A DNA stretch of 64,000 nucleotides from Solenopsis invicta (GCF_016802725.1 NC_052675.1:8259622-8323621), one strand, 5' to 3'. Positions 1 to 13,463 are shown, counted from the first letter of the stretch. The notes: generated by a model from the letters alone, not told the origin. Made by a program: numbers and translations.

Positions 1-208
1 AAGAGCGAGAAGAAATACGCGTAAGCTCGAACGCCATTCCTCGAGGAGGGATCGACAGGTGTTCGACGAGTCTCTCGCAGTTTGGCACGATGAGGCCCTG
101 ACGAGTAGTCTCGGGCCAACCCCCGGTATGCTCGAAAGAATTATATGCGTTTGCTTACACGACTGGGAAAATGTAAAAACCAGGTTTACTCCTTACAAGG
201 GAAGGTTG

Positions 209-609
209 CATAATTTGGGTCATTGATTTTACCAAAACTTTGCAGGTATGTGATATTAGTATAGAAGTAACAAATGCTATTCGAAGACAATACACTACTC
301 ATTGATTGCCGAGAAATTGCAGTTTGAATTTCACTATACTCTATTAATACCAGTGACATCTGTCAAGTGATAGTATGGTGCAGTTGGGTAAGACCAGTGC
401 TAGAGATTTGAAGATCGCAGGTTCACTTCCACTCACTACCTCTATTTTTTTGCAGTTTTTCTTTAAGTCGAAAATTGTTGAATACGATGAAATTCAAGCC
501 GCGATTTCTGGGCAACGGTTGAATAGTGCATCGTCCCCGAATAACATTTGTCACTTGTATACTAATATTGCATACCTGCAAAGTTCCGGCAAAATCAGTG
601 CCCCGAATT
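209..609. repeat. Imperfect inverted repeat (hairpin-type element)
   Basis: Bases about 209-340 reappear as the reverse complement of about 477-609. Shared blocks include cataatt, gattttaccaaaactttgcaggtat (with a few changes), gatattagtata and gtttgaatttca. The arms are about 130 bp, by eye 75-80% identical, with a loop of about 135 bp. The right arm also reads as part of a 99-aa minus-strand open frame (423-722), while the left arm carries stops in the same frame. A degenerate foldback transposon (MITE-like) or an inverted duplication fits. No family was recognised and no clear target-site duplication was seen. Confidence 0.6.
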
Positions 610-1122
610 ATGTGTCCTCGTGTTAGACCCCAACCGCAGCGGGCCTTTACTCCGAATTTATTTTTGTCGTTCGGTCGCGTTTGTCGCCGGTTAACTTCGA
701 GATAGAGCTTCCTCGAATTCATCCGAAATGTGTTCGCTCGAGAATACAGCGACGTTCAAACACGAGCAATTTTCCTCATCGTCGGACACCGACCACGATT
801 CCTCACTGCGACGAACCAATTTCACCAAGGCCCATTAATTCTTCGCCGCGTTAATAACCGACTCTTTCCGCGTCTTTTTGTTTAGATCACAGAGATCTGG
901 ATCACGATCGCTCTAGATTTCATCTCTAAGAAAATAACAAGTAATCTAACGAGACCTTTGATCAATGTTCGCGCAGCGTGCGGCTTTATGTTTATCTTTT
1001 CCGTACCATTTAATTTCTGCGCGATAAAACGTTTTCAAATATGCGAATGAAAAATCAAATCCTTACAAGTCTTTTAAAACTACGTTATCTGCGTCGTAGA
1101 TTCGGACTTGGCACGAGAAGAA

Positions 1123-1188
<66 letters not shown>

Positions 1189-1592
1189 TGAGAGAGATGA
1201 GTATATTCTTATTGAAGCGACGACAAGCGGTGTCGCATTCGATAACGCTCGATATCACGTCACCACTCGCGATTTCGGTTCATTTTTGTATTTTATCAGT
1301 ATCAAAATGCAGCCTGACAAAGATTAAATTTAAATTAGAATTTACTCCGATAAAGAAAAAAAAGAATTGCAACATTTACGCCATTCGTAGCTAAAACGAT
1401 ATGCTTGAATTTTTAAAAAATCGTTAATAATAGGCGTACTTCGCGAAGGAAATTATTTCTTCGAGATGCCTGTATAAGTAATGACATTCTTGAATCTTTC
1501 TCTCGATGCAATTAATAGAAATTCCTTGTGAATTTTGTTGTCTCGCGCTGTCGGGTATGTTTCTTAATTAATCATTTTCTTAATGGTCACAG
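610..1592. other. Noncoding sequence upstream of the first recognised UNC-76 exon
   Basis: No conserved exon was found here apart from the microsatellite. A 36-codon open frame starts at 728, is Ser/Asp-rich and ends in TAA at about 838. It could be an upstream ORF or chance. The stretch is probably intron or 5' untranslated sequence of the UNC-76 gene, whose first exon(s) I could not place. Confidence 0.4.
1122..1190. repeat. Compound (CA)n(TA)n microsatellite
   Basis: An uninterrupted CA run passes directly into a TA run, ending in gtatatatattg. The 117-aa frame that crosses it is an artefact of the repeat. Confidence 0.95.
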
Positions 1593-2556
1593 AACAACTA
1601 TTGGACGCCAGCCTGGACGCAAATTTTGGTGAAAATTGCAATGCCAATGAGCCGCCTACGACACACGAAAATGGCACGGACATTCTCCAGGAAGGAACGT
1701 TTAGCCCGTTCAGCGGTAGCCTCGAGGATCTCGTCAATACCTTCGACGAAAAGATCACGTCCTGCTTCCGCGATTATGGCACCGACGTAGAATCGTTGGC
1801 TCCGGTACAGGTGCGAACGCAAGAGGAGATCATGAATGAGTGCCAGTAAGTCGTTCATCGCGTAATTGATAATTACTTTAATGATCCCGAAGCGCTTATT
1901 GAACGAGACAAGATTATCATCACGCGTTACATGTAGGATAATACAATCTTATGGTATTACGTTTAATCGGGGTTGTACTGTGTAAATTTCAAGATTACTT
2001 CTACATGGATTATTTACATTACGTTTACACAAATCTTTTTTTGTTAACAATACAAGCATTGTGAATTATTATTAAATTAAATACCAATACAAGAAGATAT
2101 ACATAATTAATTTGTAAGATTATTAAAAATTTATGTCATATCTCAAAGTATTATCAAAAATTAAAAAATTTCATAAATTGTTTTATCATTATGCTTGAAT
2201 GTCTGTGTAAAGTTTGAGCACAATTGTCTTGTTAGTTTAAAAGTTTTAATTTTTTATATGCTCTTGATTCTTATGTAAAATCGCGTTTTATAGGATTTAG
2301 TTGTAAATTTGATGTGAAAGTAGTATTACAAATAAAATCAAATATTTACATATACTAATAAAAAACGGAATATAATTTTCTACTACTTCTAGTGAAATCT
2401 AAATTTTTGTACGATCCATAGATTATTGTTTACGTAAATAACACGTAAAACATAATTTACATATTTTATATTGTGTACACGTAACGTAAATTATTCTACA
2501 TATACACAACGCCCAACCCTACTTTTAATAATTATATAAGAGTGTTCGTCATCTCT

Positions 2557-2595
<39 letters not shown>

Positions 2596-5500
2596 GTTAA
2601 AAATCACCTCAGCGTTGCGCGTGTTTGACCCCATTGACGCAATTACTTTAATTAACTCTCATTAATCATATTCGTAAGTGGTCGCGAACATTCGTGCGTG
2701 CGACCGTGTAATTTTTCGGTTCGCACAACAAAAACTCAGTTACGGGTATATACATATACCGGTTTCACCGCGTATATCAGCAGAAAATAAATCGCGACGT
2801 GCCGACGAAGCGTAGAGTACACGCTCGCATTGAAAATTGCCAGGTATACACGCGCGTATTAAAATCGACGTTTACGTTTTGCGGACTCCTGAGTTTTCTC
2901 GCAGCTCCGTTTCAGGAAAGTGACGATTGCCGCAACGGAAATAATCACTTATCGCATCACCGTTAATCCGTTTTGCTCATCATAATACGCGTGCGATACG
3001 TAACGCGCAATAACGGGTAGTATTCCCATTCATCTAAAGAGTAGAACACGCGCGATCCAATAATTTATCTTTCATCTTGATTACTCCTCACCAACAACTC
3101 GCATTCTCTCCCTTTCTCTCTCTCTCTCGCCTTCGCTCTTCTCTTTCTTTAAAGCACGTCAGCAATTTCACTTAATGCTCCGTTTAATGCAGTGCTATAG
3201 CATAGTGCAACCCAATTAGGTGTACGGTTTCGTTGCTCGTCTGCATCAACGAAGCGTTCAGTTGGAAGGCTTGTAAATGAAAAAATTGTTGAAAAATTGT
3301 CCTACGTGACATAATTTCAAATCAAAATGGAACTGCAAGACTTATTGTACATATATCGTCAATTGTATGAGCATCAATTTGAGCAACATTTTGATCTCAT
3401 TATTCGAGGCGAATGTCTTGAAAAAAAAAGTATTTAAAAAATCAAAAGAATGGAATTTTTAATACAACGATATTCGATAGCAATCGATTTCCCAATGGAA
3501 AAAGTGTGTCGACACCGTTAATACTCTCTATACGATGTTTACGGCACACATTGCAGCTTTCTCTCCAGAGTAGCCACCGCGTCGCTCCATACCAAAAAAG
3601 TGTATCTCAATTGTATGATTCGTACGAATCGTTTCCTTTTAATTAATTCGAGATTAACGACAAAAACTCTAATCATTTTGATGCTGTTTTATCTTCGCAA
3701 CATGTCGATTTATTAATTTTGTATAAAACGTGCAGATAAAATATGTTAAATCAAATATACTACGAGTTATCTCGATGAAAGTAGAAAGGAAACATCAGGC
3801 GCATGTAAATTCAAGACGCAAATCTGCCATCTTTGGCACTTTCAGTTTAATATTGAAGAACCGAAGAAAGATTCGATCTGCGACATCTAATTTTAATAAC
3901 TAATTTTTATTTTTTTGCTAGTAACAGTAATGCTTATAGAGTGACAAATATGTCATATTTGACACAAGCCTTTTACCCAAGTTTCTTTTCTTATCGGTTA
4001 CGCTAATGCGTAATACAATACACCTAGCGAAGTATAATGAAATCTTTCAAGACAACCTTGACGCACATCTCAGATACAGTGAGACACGTTGACGCAGGCT
4101 TGAATCGAGCTGCGTCACAGACGTAGTTTGAACCACTGCAAATTTACACAAGTTATGACGTAATTTCTGATTTGAAAAGGATCGCTTTCCAAGTTCCCTC
4201 AGTTCCGTCTGTTAAACTAACATTTTATCTGATAGTTTCGAGATGTTAACAAAGTTTTGAGAATAATTCAGAAAACTGGACATTAAGTATCGCATACTGT
4301 ATTGAACGCTTCGGAGCCTATGTGGTTAGTCCTATGTCCTTTATGGATTTGCAACCATTTGGAAGGGTCGAGGCTTCACGCTACGATAGACGATCCCAGC
4401 AAATATTTTAGTCGCAGAGTGTAAATTACAGTCGCAACACGCTCACGGACAAGGCAAGGCTGCACGTCCTAACGAGTATAACCGAGCGGCAGGTGAAATT
4501 CAACGAAGCGCGAAATTGTCTCTTCTTCCGCGCGCAACCACGCATAAAGCTGTTAAATTTACATTGGATCATTCGCCTCAGCATTCGCCGTTGTGCGGAA
4601 GTACTACGCGCTTTTCGACCGTTAATTGTTTACACATCCTTTGCAAGTACGAGATAATACATTGAACTCTTTAAAATATATTTTCATCTTTGTGTAATTC
4701 CCTTATCTGCCGATGAGAAAGAATATTGCATATATAATTTTTTTTTGTGATTACAAGACGAGAAAAAATGAGAGAGAAAGAGAGAGAGAGACTTTGAGAA
4801 TTCAGCTGTTTAAAAGGAAAATTTGGTTTTCTAGATTGAAAATATAGCAAAATTTTGGAATTTTTTTCCAGAAAGCTATATACTTAATTTAAATTTTGCA
4901 CTATGTTTTTACCCATGTTTACAATTTGTTTTTGTTCATTTTTAGTTATAAATATAAAAGTTATATATGACTGAATATCATGCTGCGCAAAGTTCTTTGT
5001 ACACTGCTGTGCACGATATTAATTTTCCAGGTAATTTAAAACAGAAAAATAAAACGGCGTTTTACTTTATCCATGTGTAGTTTCAGTTTGATCAATCAGA
5101 ATTTAAAAAATATTATTGAGGAAGTTATTATTTTTCAAATCAAAACTATAGTTTTTACTATCAAAATTCGTCCATTTTTATTATGTGAAAAAGGAATAAT
5201 ATATAACTTACCAATATTCTGGTTCATCAAACGATAAAGTAATGTTTACTGAACATGCAGGCCTAGTTTAAAGGTTATCAGTTCAATGGTTACAAAAATA
5301 TCATGCACATCATCCGCAAAAATGCTGTTTCGAGAAAACAACGTTTAAAGTTTTACATTTAGTTTATATAGGTATATTAAGTACTTACACGATTTTTCTG
5401 TTACTCAACAATTCCAGGGCCATATAGTAGTCCTTCCGCTTCGTAGAATTGGTTTTGAGCCATTTGTTCGCTTCTACGTTTTGTTCAAGCTTCTTTTGTA

Positions 5501-8500
5501 GCCTCGAAGCTTCGTCGTGCTGATCTTTCAAACCGGTATTGATCTCGCTGTTCGGAATACATTTTGACTTTTTCTTCTATAACTATCCCTATATTGTTGA
5601 CATAGTTTTAAAGACTGTATAAAAACCTTCATTAAAAATTCCGATTGCTAAATAAGCTGCGATTTCAATTATTTTTTATTCACAGATGTTTAATCGCGAA
5701 TTGCCGGTAGAGTAAAAACTCTCGTTATTATTTTGAGTTTCACTATTCAAACATCTTTCTAACAATTCTCTTGATGATAAATCTTCGAAAATTGGCTTTC
5801 TATCTTTCTATAATTCTTGCTGAATATTTTCATGTAGTGCCGGTTCATGATCGAATTCATCAAGACCTGCGCTCGAGTCAGTTAAGACTAACTCCGGAAA
5901 GTTTACAAATTTTAAAATAAAATTTTCAAGATAATCTTGGAATGTTAAAAGAATCTTTTTTTTTACCCGAAAAAACCGAATTCCCCTCTTAAAGATAAAT
6001 GCGTTACGTCTCAAAATATTATCAACAATTTTTAAATTTTATAGATTGTTCTATTATTATTTGAATGTATGCGTACAATTTAAACATAGGTATTTCTCTT
6101 CTGGTTTAAAAGTTATTTAATTTTTTGTTTGTTTCTTATATAAAATACTTATTTACAAATTTGGTGAGAAAGTAGCTTTACGATTTAAATTTTCACGTAT
6201 ATTAATAAAACTCTAATAAGTATTCAAACGTTTATTTGAAACCAATTAGTCGTTTAAAAATTATTTACTTAAAACTGCAACAAAATGGAGTTATTTTCGC
6301 TATAAAAGTCATTATAAACCAAATTTTTCATGGTTTCCTTCTTCGTAATTGGCTTTAGAGTAAAAATTCAGACGTGATCAAAATTTTTTCATTGATTAGA
6401 ACAAAAAGAATAAATCTAGGAAGCCTTCAGTTTTTAAATTTCGGTAACTTTTAGCTCGTGTTGTGTATCCAAAACATCCTTAAAAATTATGATTACGAGT
6501 CGTAGGGAGAAGATCCATTTCGGAAAGAAAAATATCATGCAGATCAGATTTTTTAAGGAGATTGAAGAAATAAATAAAACAAGAATCGCTCTATGTAAAG
6601 AAAATACAACCAACAAATTTTTTTCTCTTCTCTCATTTCTCGCTCCTTAAGAAGTCTGCCTTCTACGAGTTCGTGGTTTCTGTGGGACGAGCGACTAAAA
6701 TGGCATTGATCGATCTACATACATGCGGCCTTATGAAAGGGCGTTCGACGAGGGTGGCATTATTCAAATGGCACCTTCTCTCCATTCCGGTGACTAATAA
6801 GGTCATCGACCTGATTGCAATTGCGACAAAGCCGCGGAAGCGATGCGCGTGCACGCGTTTGAGAAGCGTTTACATTCTCTGCGTTACGAATTATGCTGCT
6901 CGTCGCGATTCAACGCGTTTAAACGCAGTTTCCACGTAATTTTACTGCCGCACTTTCTAGCGCAAGGCTGAACGTAACGCCCAAGTACTCGGTCGCACCG
7001 GAAACGCATGTCGAACGGAGATTAATACGTCTATCCCCTTGATTATTTGCACGTAATACACATCATCATCATCGCGTGTGACCGATATACGAGCTTCTCA
7101 GAAGCCAATTGGTTTCTCTGTACCTTTGTAAAATAGATAGTGAAAATTGACAAACTATAAAAAAATAATATAATTATCTAATAATATAGGTACTGAAATG
7201 TGTAACAGTGAAGTTGATCAAAATTTGGCTTCCAAGAGTTTTATATAATCTTGTATTAATATATTTTTGACTGGGAATTTATACATTACATTCACAAAAA
7301 AATTAATAATTTTTTCTTTTCCTTTTCGCTAAATGATTTGCGTTGGATTTCTATAGTTTGATGGATGGACACTCAAAAATAAATCATTTCCTTTACTGTT
7401 ACTACGTTTCAGGAGTGTTTTGATACTGACGAAAACGCGTGACATGAAAATTTAATCTCTGTTTTGCTCCTTCGTTCGTATCGAGCTACACCACCCTCCA
7501 AACAGAGGGCGAACGTCAATATCGGCGCGCACGCGCCTCAGATGGCGACGGTCACATCCACGGGGGTGAATACTACGGGGGTGAATTTATATACGCGAAG
7601 GCTATAAAAGAATTTGTCTGAATTTAATTAAGAAAGAATTTATAATTTTTTTTTTAACATTTTCTCTTTCTCTCGCATGTAGATTTTATGGGAAGCAAGC
7701 AAATTTAAAAGGATCGATAGAAGCTGCTTGTGCAAAATTGCGAAATCTCAATTTTTCGAGATTAAGCTAAATTTATAATCGCTAAGCTTCCTTTTATTCT
7801 TTCCTATTCGCTTGTGATTTTTGCGAGCGTTCAGAAATTAAAAGGCTAAATTAGCTTGGTAAAGGCTTTGTACGTACCGTGCAATATAAAATGTCTGGCC
7901 TTTTCGATGCGAACAACGTGTACGCTGGAGATAAAGCCACTTTACATTAATCAGGGACTCAAGTGGACTGAGTTGACCTCGATTTATTAACCCACGGCAT
8001 CAGATGGCCGATCAATGCGTTGACTCTGATATCCATTGCAGTCATTTTTCTATTTTCACAAATACAAATACACAGATGCACCTACGAATTTGGAATAAAA
8101 AATAAATATTTAGTCTAAAGTAATAATATCTAATATCTCTCAATATAATATAGATTTTTTTAATTATTCTATTCATTTAAAATATAACATTTCTTTACAT
8201 GATTTTTTTTACCAAAACTACTTTCCAATTCATATATTTACTTATTTCGAATCTAAGGAATTTATATGTAAAAATCGATTGTAATTATATGTAAACTTTC
8301 TGAGAAATATTAATTGGTAAAAAAATAAGAAATTACAATCTTCTTGTCGATTGTTTACTTAACATTTAAAGAAAATGCCGGGAAGATTCGTGAAATGCGA
8401 ATATTTCAAGTTAGCAAAAGATATTAAGATATTTTAAGAGGCTCTTTTAGTACGACTTTTAAAGCATGTGGCTTCTGTCGCCCATCAACGATATATCGCT

Positions 8501-11480
8501 CTGTGAAAGAGTCTCACAGGATATTAGGGGAAGAAAAAGAAAAAGTTAATAGCTGATTGAGATTTTGATTCCTAAAGATATTACAGACTGGATGCCGTTT
8601 TTGCCGCTCGGCTCCCACGAGATACATTGTTCGCAAATTTGCGCTACGGGGAGCCTACGTTCCGGTGCGGCGCGGCGGTCTGGCCGTTCTTCGCATGAAA
8701 AATCACTTCCTCTAGAAAACGGCACATTATCGCCGCACCGTCTTTGACTTACGTTTTGTTTGCACATGATTAAACGTCTTATCTATGCAGTACGTACAAC
8801 GTATATGTACAATGCGTAACACAGGAAACGCCCACAGTCTGCAATGATTCACGCGGCGCGGCGTCCCAGAAAGTCTGTCGCTCTCATCACCATAGAGGGT
8901 GTCCTAAATGTGTCCTAATGAAAATGCTCACACGAATATTATATAAATGATATGTAAATACACACGGTATTGAAAGAACGAAGAGTCCTGAGTGAGAAAT
9001 CTGTCTCTGTCGTCAGCTATATATAGGATCATATAGGATGTTCCAAATGCATGTTTCTACATTGTGGAACAACACACGTTGGCACGATTCAATAATATCG
9101 CGGCATTATATCATCCTCGTCGGAATATCTGCATTTATTGATCGGGCATTACACGTCATGCTCTTGTAATATCTCGTAAATCGTGGCCTTCACGCTAAAA
9201 TTGCTCGACATCTCTGTCATACGTTCTCATTAACCTTTAGATGGACGCCGGAAACTATTGTGACATCTACATGAGCAAACGTTTTCTTTACCCATTGTAT
9301 ATATAAAGAAAGAGAGAAAGAGAAAGAGAGAGAGAGAGATTAGAAATTGTATTTTAAATACATTTAAAATTTCTAATATATTAGAACCAAAAATATTTAA
9401 AACATTTGATATAGTACGGAAATATATTAAAGTTTAAAGAATTGTTCTGAAATAATCTCGTCATCTCGATGTTAGTATCATTAATAACATTACGCAATCT
9501 GATTAAAATTTTGAAGCTAAAACGGATAACGATTCTGTTGCATGCGTTAAAGAAAATTGCATAGAATTGTTTCTGTAACAAGAAATTTTCACGTTTTACA
9601 TGCTTCAAATTAAAATCACAGATCTTCAAATAAAAATAAAAATTTTAAAATAATTGCATGCAAACAAACGAAATAAAATGTGTTGATGTAAATTTGGTTC
9701 CCTCGACTGAAGAATGATGTAAACTAGAGGATGTGAGTCATCTGTGAAGATTCCATTTATACATACATAAGTGATATAAGCACTTGCTAAGATCAAGCGA
9801 TTGACCCTTAGCAGACACCAAGAGATTCTTTGCGCCTCAATGACCATATATATGTACGATATTAAATTTTCTTGCAGGATGTGGTGGACGATCACTGGAA
9901 CTTTCGGGAATATATTACCCATCGACTGGAGCAAATCCTACGCGCGGAAAATGCATATGCCCGCTTTGAATTTGAATGAAGCACCCGCTTCGACGGAGAG
10001 GTAGAAACGTTTCCGTTTCTTGCGCATTGAATTACTTGTCAAAAGTAGAATTATTCAAAAATTTACTTTGCAGCGACTATGCATTTTGAAAATCAAATTT
10101 TTTTCGAAACTACTGTTTATCATAGACCGATTTCGCTTCCTCTCATCAACGCTAGCCTTCGTAAATTCAACACTTTCGTTTTTTGTTCGCTGTAGACCTG
10201 AACTAGAGGATTTGAGTAGTGAAGATGAGGCAGTTGCCACAGATTTGGATATGCATGCTTTAATCTTGTCCAGCAGTACCGATACTCATAGTCCGGAAGA
10301 GCCACTGAAGACCGCCGAAGAAGTTCTGCGCGAAATAGATGACATAATGCAGGTATAATTTTGACACGATAAAGTATCCTTGTGTTGGTAGATGATAGAT
10401 AACGTCAAAACTAATAACTTTGCATCTTATCGTAGGAAAGTCCGTCAATGGAAAGATCACCGGATTCGGAGGGTTCTTTATTGGACAGCGATGAAGCTTT
10501 AGAAAGAAGTAGAGAAGTACTTGGATCACCACTTCACGAAAAAAGTATGTTTTGAAATACTAATTATATAGAGATATTTTTTTGTGTTAAACATAATATA
10601 CAGATGAATTTTAAAATGAAAAATAACGTTAAATGTATTTTTAGAATTAAAGCAACTTTCCTCCAGCCAACTGACTGAACTTTTTGGAGAAATGGAATCT
10701 TTGGTTGCGGCTTTGAGCGAGACACTGATCGCTGAGCTTGCGCTTCGGGACGAATTAGAATACGAAAAGGAACTCAAAAACCAATTTATTTCTTTACTGT
10801 TGGCTGTGCAAAATCGACGTAGACAACATCATGTTACAAAGAAGAGAAACCAAATGCAGAATGGTACTAGTCCGTTGCCACAACATAGATCTTTGCAGGA
10901 GCCAAAGGTTAGACAATGCGAGTGTTGAATCATATACGTTTACATAATAGTAAACATCTTACATAATATTGGTCATTAGATTATTAATACTTGTACAAAA
11001 AATTAAATTTTCAATGAAAAATAATTTTCAGTAATTTGGTTGTACAATTTAGAACAAATTAAAAACAATGTTGAAATTCTCTTTTTTTTTACAGTACCTG
11101 ACGACTGTTATTCCATATCATACAGACAGTGGTCCGCCAAACAATCAAGCCTTGCAAGTACTCATCAAAAGTAAGTGCTTAATTATAAATTATAGTTTTA
11201 TGTATCTAATTACATTTATCGATGATATATTTATTTACAGTATTAAAGGCCATTAGCGAGGATAGCCCGACAGTACCCACTTTGCTAACGGATTATATAC
11301 TCAAAGGTAATCGAATTTTGAATTCAATCTTATTAAATTCTATTTGCACTACAAGAATGGTAATATTTTTTTTTTAACTCAAATTATAAAAAATAATCAA
11401 AAAGTATTTGATCATTTTTAATAATAGCTTTTAAAAAATAGTAAAATGTTATCCTGATTTCAGTGTTATGTCCAACTTAA
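1593..11480 (+). CDS. Unc-76: Fasciculation and elongation protein UNC-76 / FEZ family (5' end incomplete)
   Basis: A cytoplasmic adaptor of the FEZ1/FEZ2/UNC-76 family, which binds kinesin-1 heavy chain and promotes axonal cargo transport (family knowledge). Exons read from sequence: 1593-1845, 9878-10000, 10196-10352, 10436-10544, 10645-10907, 11095-11170, 11241-11306 and 11464-11480. Together they give 353 codons with all phases consistent. The first exon carries the FEZ signature SLEDLVNTFDEK...CFRDY and ends in an acidic region (EEIMNEC). Exons 3-4 are Ser/Asp/Glu-rich. Exon 5 encodes the long helix (ELRDELEYEKELKNQFISLL type). The end reads LTTVIPY, VPTLLTDYILK and VLCPT-stop, diagnostic for FEZ C-termini. 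The ATG at 1583 lies inside a probable acceptor (gtcacag at 1586-1592), so an upstream coding exon is likely. The first intron is about 8 kb and the others are short. Confidence 0.93.
2120..2385. repeat. Dispersed repeat, copy 1
   Basis: About 230 bp align in the same orientation with 5995-6215. Shared blocks include tctcaaa[g/a]tattatcaa, gtttaaaagtt, attttt[t/g]tat, aatttg[a/g]tg[t/a]gaaagtag and the end tattaataaaa. The alignment needs small gaps. Identity is roughly 70-75% by eye. The element family is unknown. Confidence 0.55.
5212..5905 (-). pseudogene. Broken, intron-containing coiled-coil gene fragment, antisense in Unc-76 intron
   Basis: Read on the minus strand. About 5905-5694 gives a protein-like stretch (FPELVLTDSSAGLDEFD..., then a TAG, then KDRKPIFEDLSSRELLERCL... 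to a TAA). About 5655-5555 gives a helical stretch (LKLCQQYRDSYRRKSQNV). After a frame change, 5557-5389 gives a coiled-coil stretch (DEASRLQKKLEQNVEANKWL, ending near YYMALELLSNRK) and a perfect GTAAGT donor at 5388. A further candidate exon lies at 5270-5212 (ITLSFDEPEYW, then GTAAGT), phase-compatible with it. The in-frame stop near 5815 and the frame change suggest a decayed copy, though a rapidly evolving gene with unrecognised small introns is possible. I do not recognise the protein. Confidence 0.4.
5995..6215. repeat. Dispersed repeat, copy 2
   Basis: Same orientation and order of blocks as 2120-2385. It begins immediately beside the antisense coding-like fragment at 5.2-5.9 kb, so the repeat and the fragment may have arrived together or may be parts of one larger element. 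Confidence 0.55.
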
Positions 11481-12170
11481 AGCAGAATATATGGAAAAGA
11501 AAAATGAAATGTCAACAAAATACCATGTGCTCTCTTCTTCTTGCCAGTACGCTTTCAGCCGTCATTGTGCCGCATATTATTGCGTAACTAGCTTATAAGT
11601 TGTACTTCAGTCACACTCGATTATTATATTCGCTGTAGAAGTAGATAAGGTCTTCGATATTCTATCTAGTCTTAATTTATACATTACGATATGTATATTA
11701 CTTGCTTAAGGTATATCATAAGTATATTTTTAATAACTCGCGTAACATATTATTGACTCGCGTAAATCGTACCATTTTCTTACGGTTTTCACATTTATAT
11801 TGTACCATGACTCATATCAATTCAGTTTTGTATTATTTCTTGTACATAAGAATCCCGAGGGAAAGCTTTCATGCAGAGTCATCACAAAGACAGCACAGAG
11901 CTCCTTATTTAGGATCTTACAAAATGCTACTTGTGTAGATCGGTTTCTATTTAAGGAATTCAAGTTAGTGTACATTGTTGTAATGCTAGCTAGTATCTAG
12001 AGATGTTTCATTCACCGATATATCAGCTCAATGAGTGAAAATCTTGCAGTGACGGTCAGTTAAATCACTTGCCCCACCATAACGTAATTGTTCTCACGCA
12101 ATGCGCAAAAGCTCGGGACACTGTTTGTTAAAGTAAAAAAAAAAAAAATAAAATAAAATAAATTAAACGA
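11481..12170 (+). other. 3' untranslated region of Unc-76 with polyadenylation signals
   Basis: AT-rich sequence after the TAA at 11478-11480 with no further coding exon. Overlapping AATAAA hexamers follow a poly-A stretch at about 12133-12165 and probably mark the transcript end. The open frames inside it (for example 11702-11938) look like chance. Confidence 0.6.
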
Positions 12171-13463
12171 CCTCATTGCTCTCAGATGTAATTTTTTGTT
12201 AATTTAATTGCGTCTTACTCGATCGTGTCCTTGTACCTTAATTTCCCGACCGCGACTTCTTTTTAAGAGGATCCTAAATATCGATGCATTACAAAATAAT
12301 TAAAACTTTGATTGGTTTGACAGATCACAAAATCCTTTTATAGAATAAAAGTACGCACCCAAAAAGAAACTTGGATAGCATAGATTTTACGAGAAAATTG
12401 AAAGAAAAGTTAAAAATTTACTTACTTTCGGCTCGTGGATCTGTCACTCGAAGTTAACTTTTGACGTTCTATAGCTCATATGTATGAAATGAGATTTTCT
12501 CCAAGTGTGGAAAACTAACGAACAATACTGACTGTATGCCATACCGATCAACAGCCTAACAAAAAAGTTTCGTTATTGAACAACTGTACGCGTATAAATT
12601 TGACTTAGCGCATGTAAACGATGGCTTTTTTTTGGTTAATGGTACTCATCCCCAGAATCACAGGGACGATACGACATAATGCAAAAAACGGTAAATAGGA
12701 TAGCAAAGCACGGAACGATAGTAATCGTTCCGGCAAGCCGATTGGAATGCAATATGCAATTGACGGTTACAAAGATACATCAGTAACGAGTGAAAATGTT
12801 TAAACGTATTAATATATGATCTTTTCGGTCCAAACCATTGAACTATAATACTAAATCATTGGAATGGGCACTGCCATATTACGGCCGTAAACGGCAAATG
12901 TGCGTGAGATAACGCACGATGCTAAGGGCCACTCATCTCTTTCTAAACGTTCTCTACGCATGCGTCAGCAGCCGAAATTATTCATACTCAAAAGTTAATT
13001 TCTTCCTCGTTTCCACGTGAATATCTATCCATAAACATAGTATAAAAGAAGATTAGCCCTCTCTCTCGTCACGTTTTCTGGCAACCAGTGCCTATTCCAG
13101 TATTACTATAGTTCAGTCGAAACTCATAAACGACCCTAAACGGACTTTGTAAACGATAGTAAGCAAAGCAGTGATTGTGTACAACAGTAGTTGATAAATC
13201 TTTTCGCAGATGGCGTTACATTCAAAGAACAAAGACAAATGATATACTCGTGAATGCATGGAACAAAGAGCGCTAACCTGCTTGCTTGGTTTTAGCGGTT
13301 TTAGCGCTATCCCTCTTACTCTTCATCCTGCACGCGACCGCTTAACTTTCGCTCGAAAAAAAAATCTGTAATGCCAACGTCGAGGAAGTTCGGCCTTGGG
13401 TTTAGCATTTTGTTAATTACAAACATATTTCAGGATATAATAAATTATAAATTATATACATTT
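12171..13463. other. Intergenic, no feature seen
   Basis: AT-rich sequence between the end of Unc-76 and the minus-strand small gene. I found no exon with coherent splice sites, no RNA gene and no repeat arms here. Confidence 0.5.

Larger units (their letters stand above)
1846..9877 (+). other. Large intron of Unc-76
   Basis: Donor GTAAGT at 1846 joins acceptor ttgcag ending at 9877, in phase (CA|G ATG). It is AT-rich and holds CT/GA microsatellites (about 2562-2592, 3114-3128, 4769-4790, 9308-9340), two copies of a dispersed repeat, and an antisense coding-like fragment. A CpG-richer patch at about 7480-7580 could be a regulatory element. Other frames up to about 88 aa look like chance. Confidence 0.8.
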
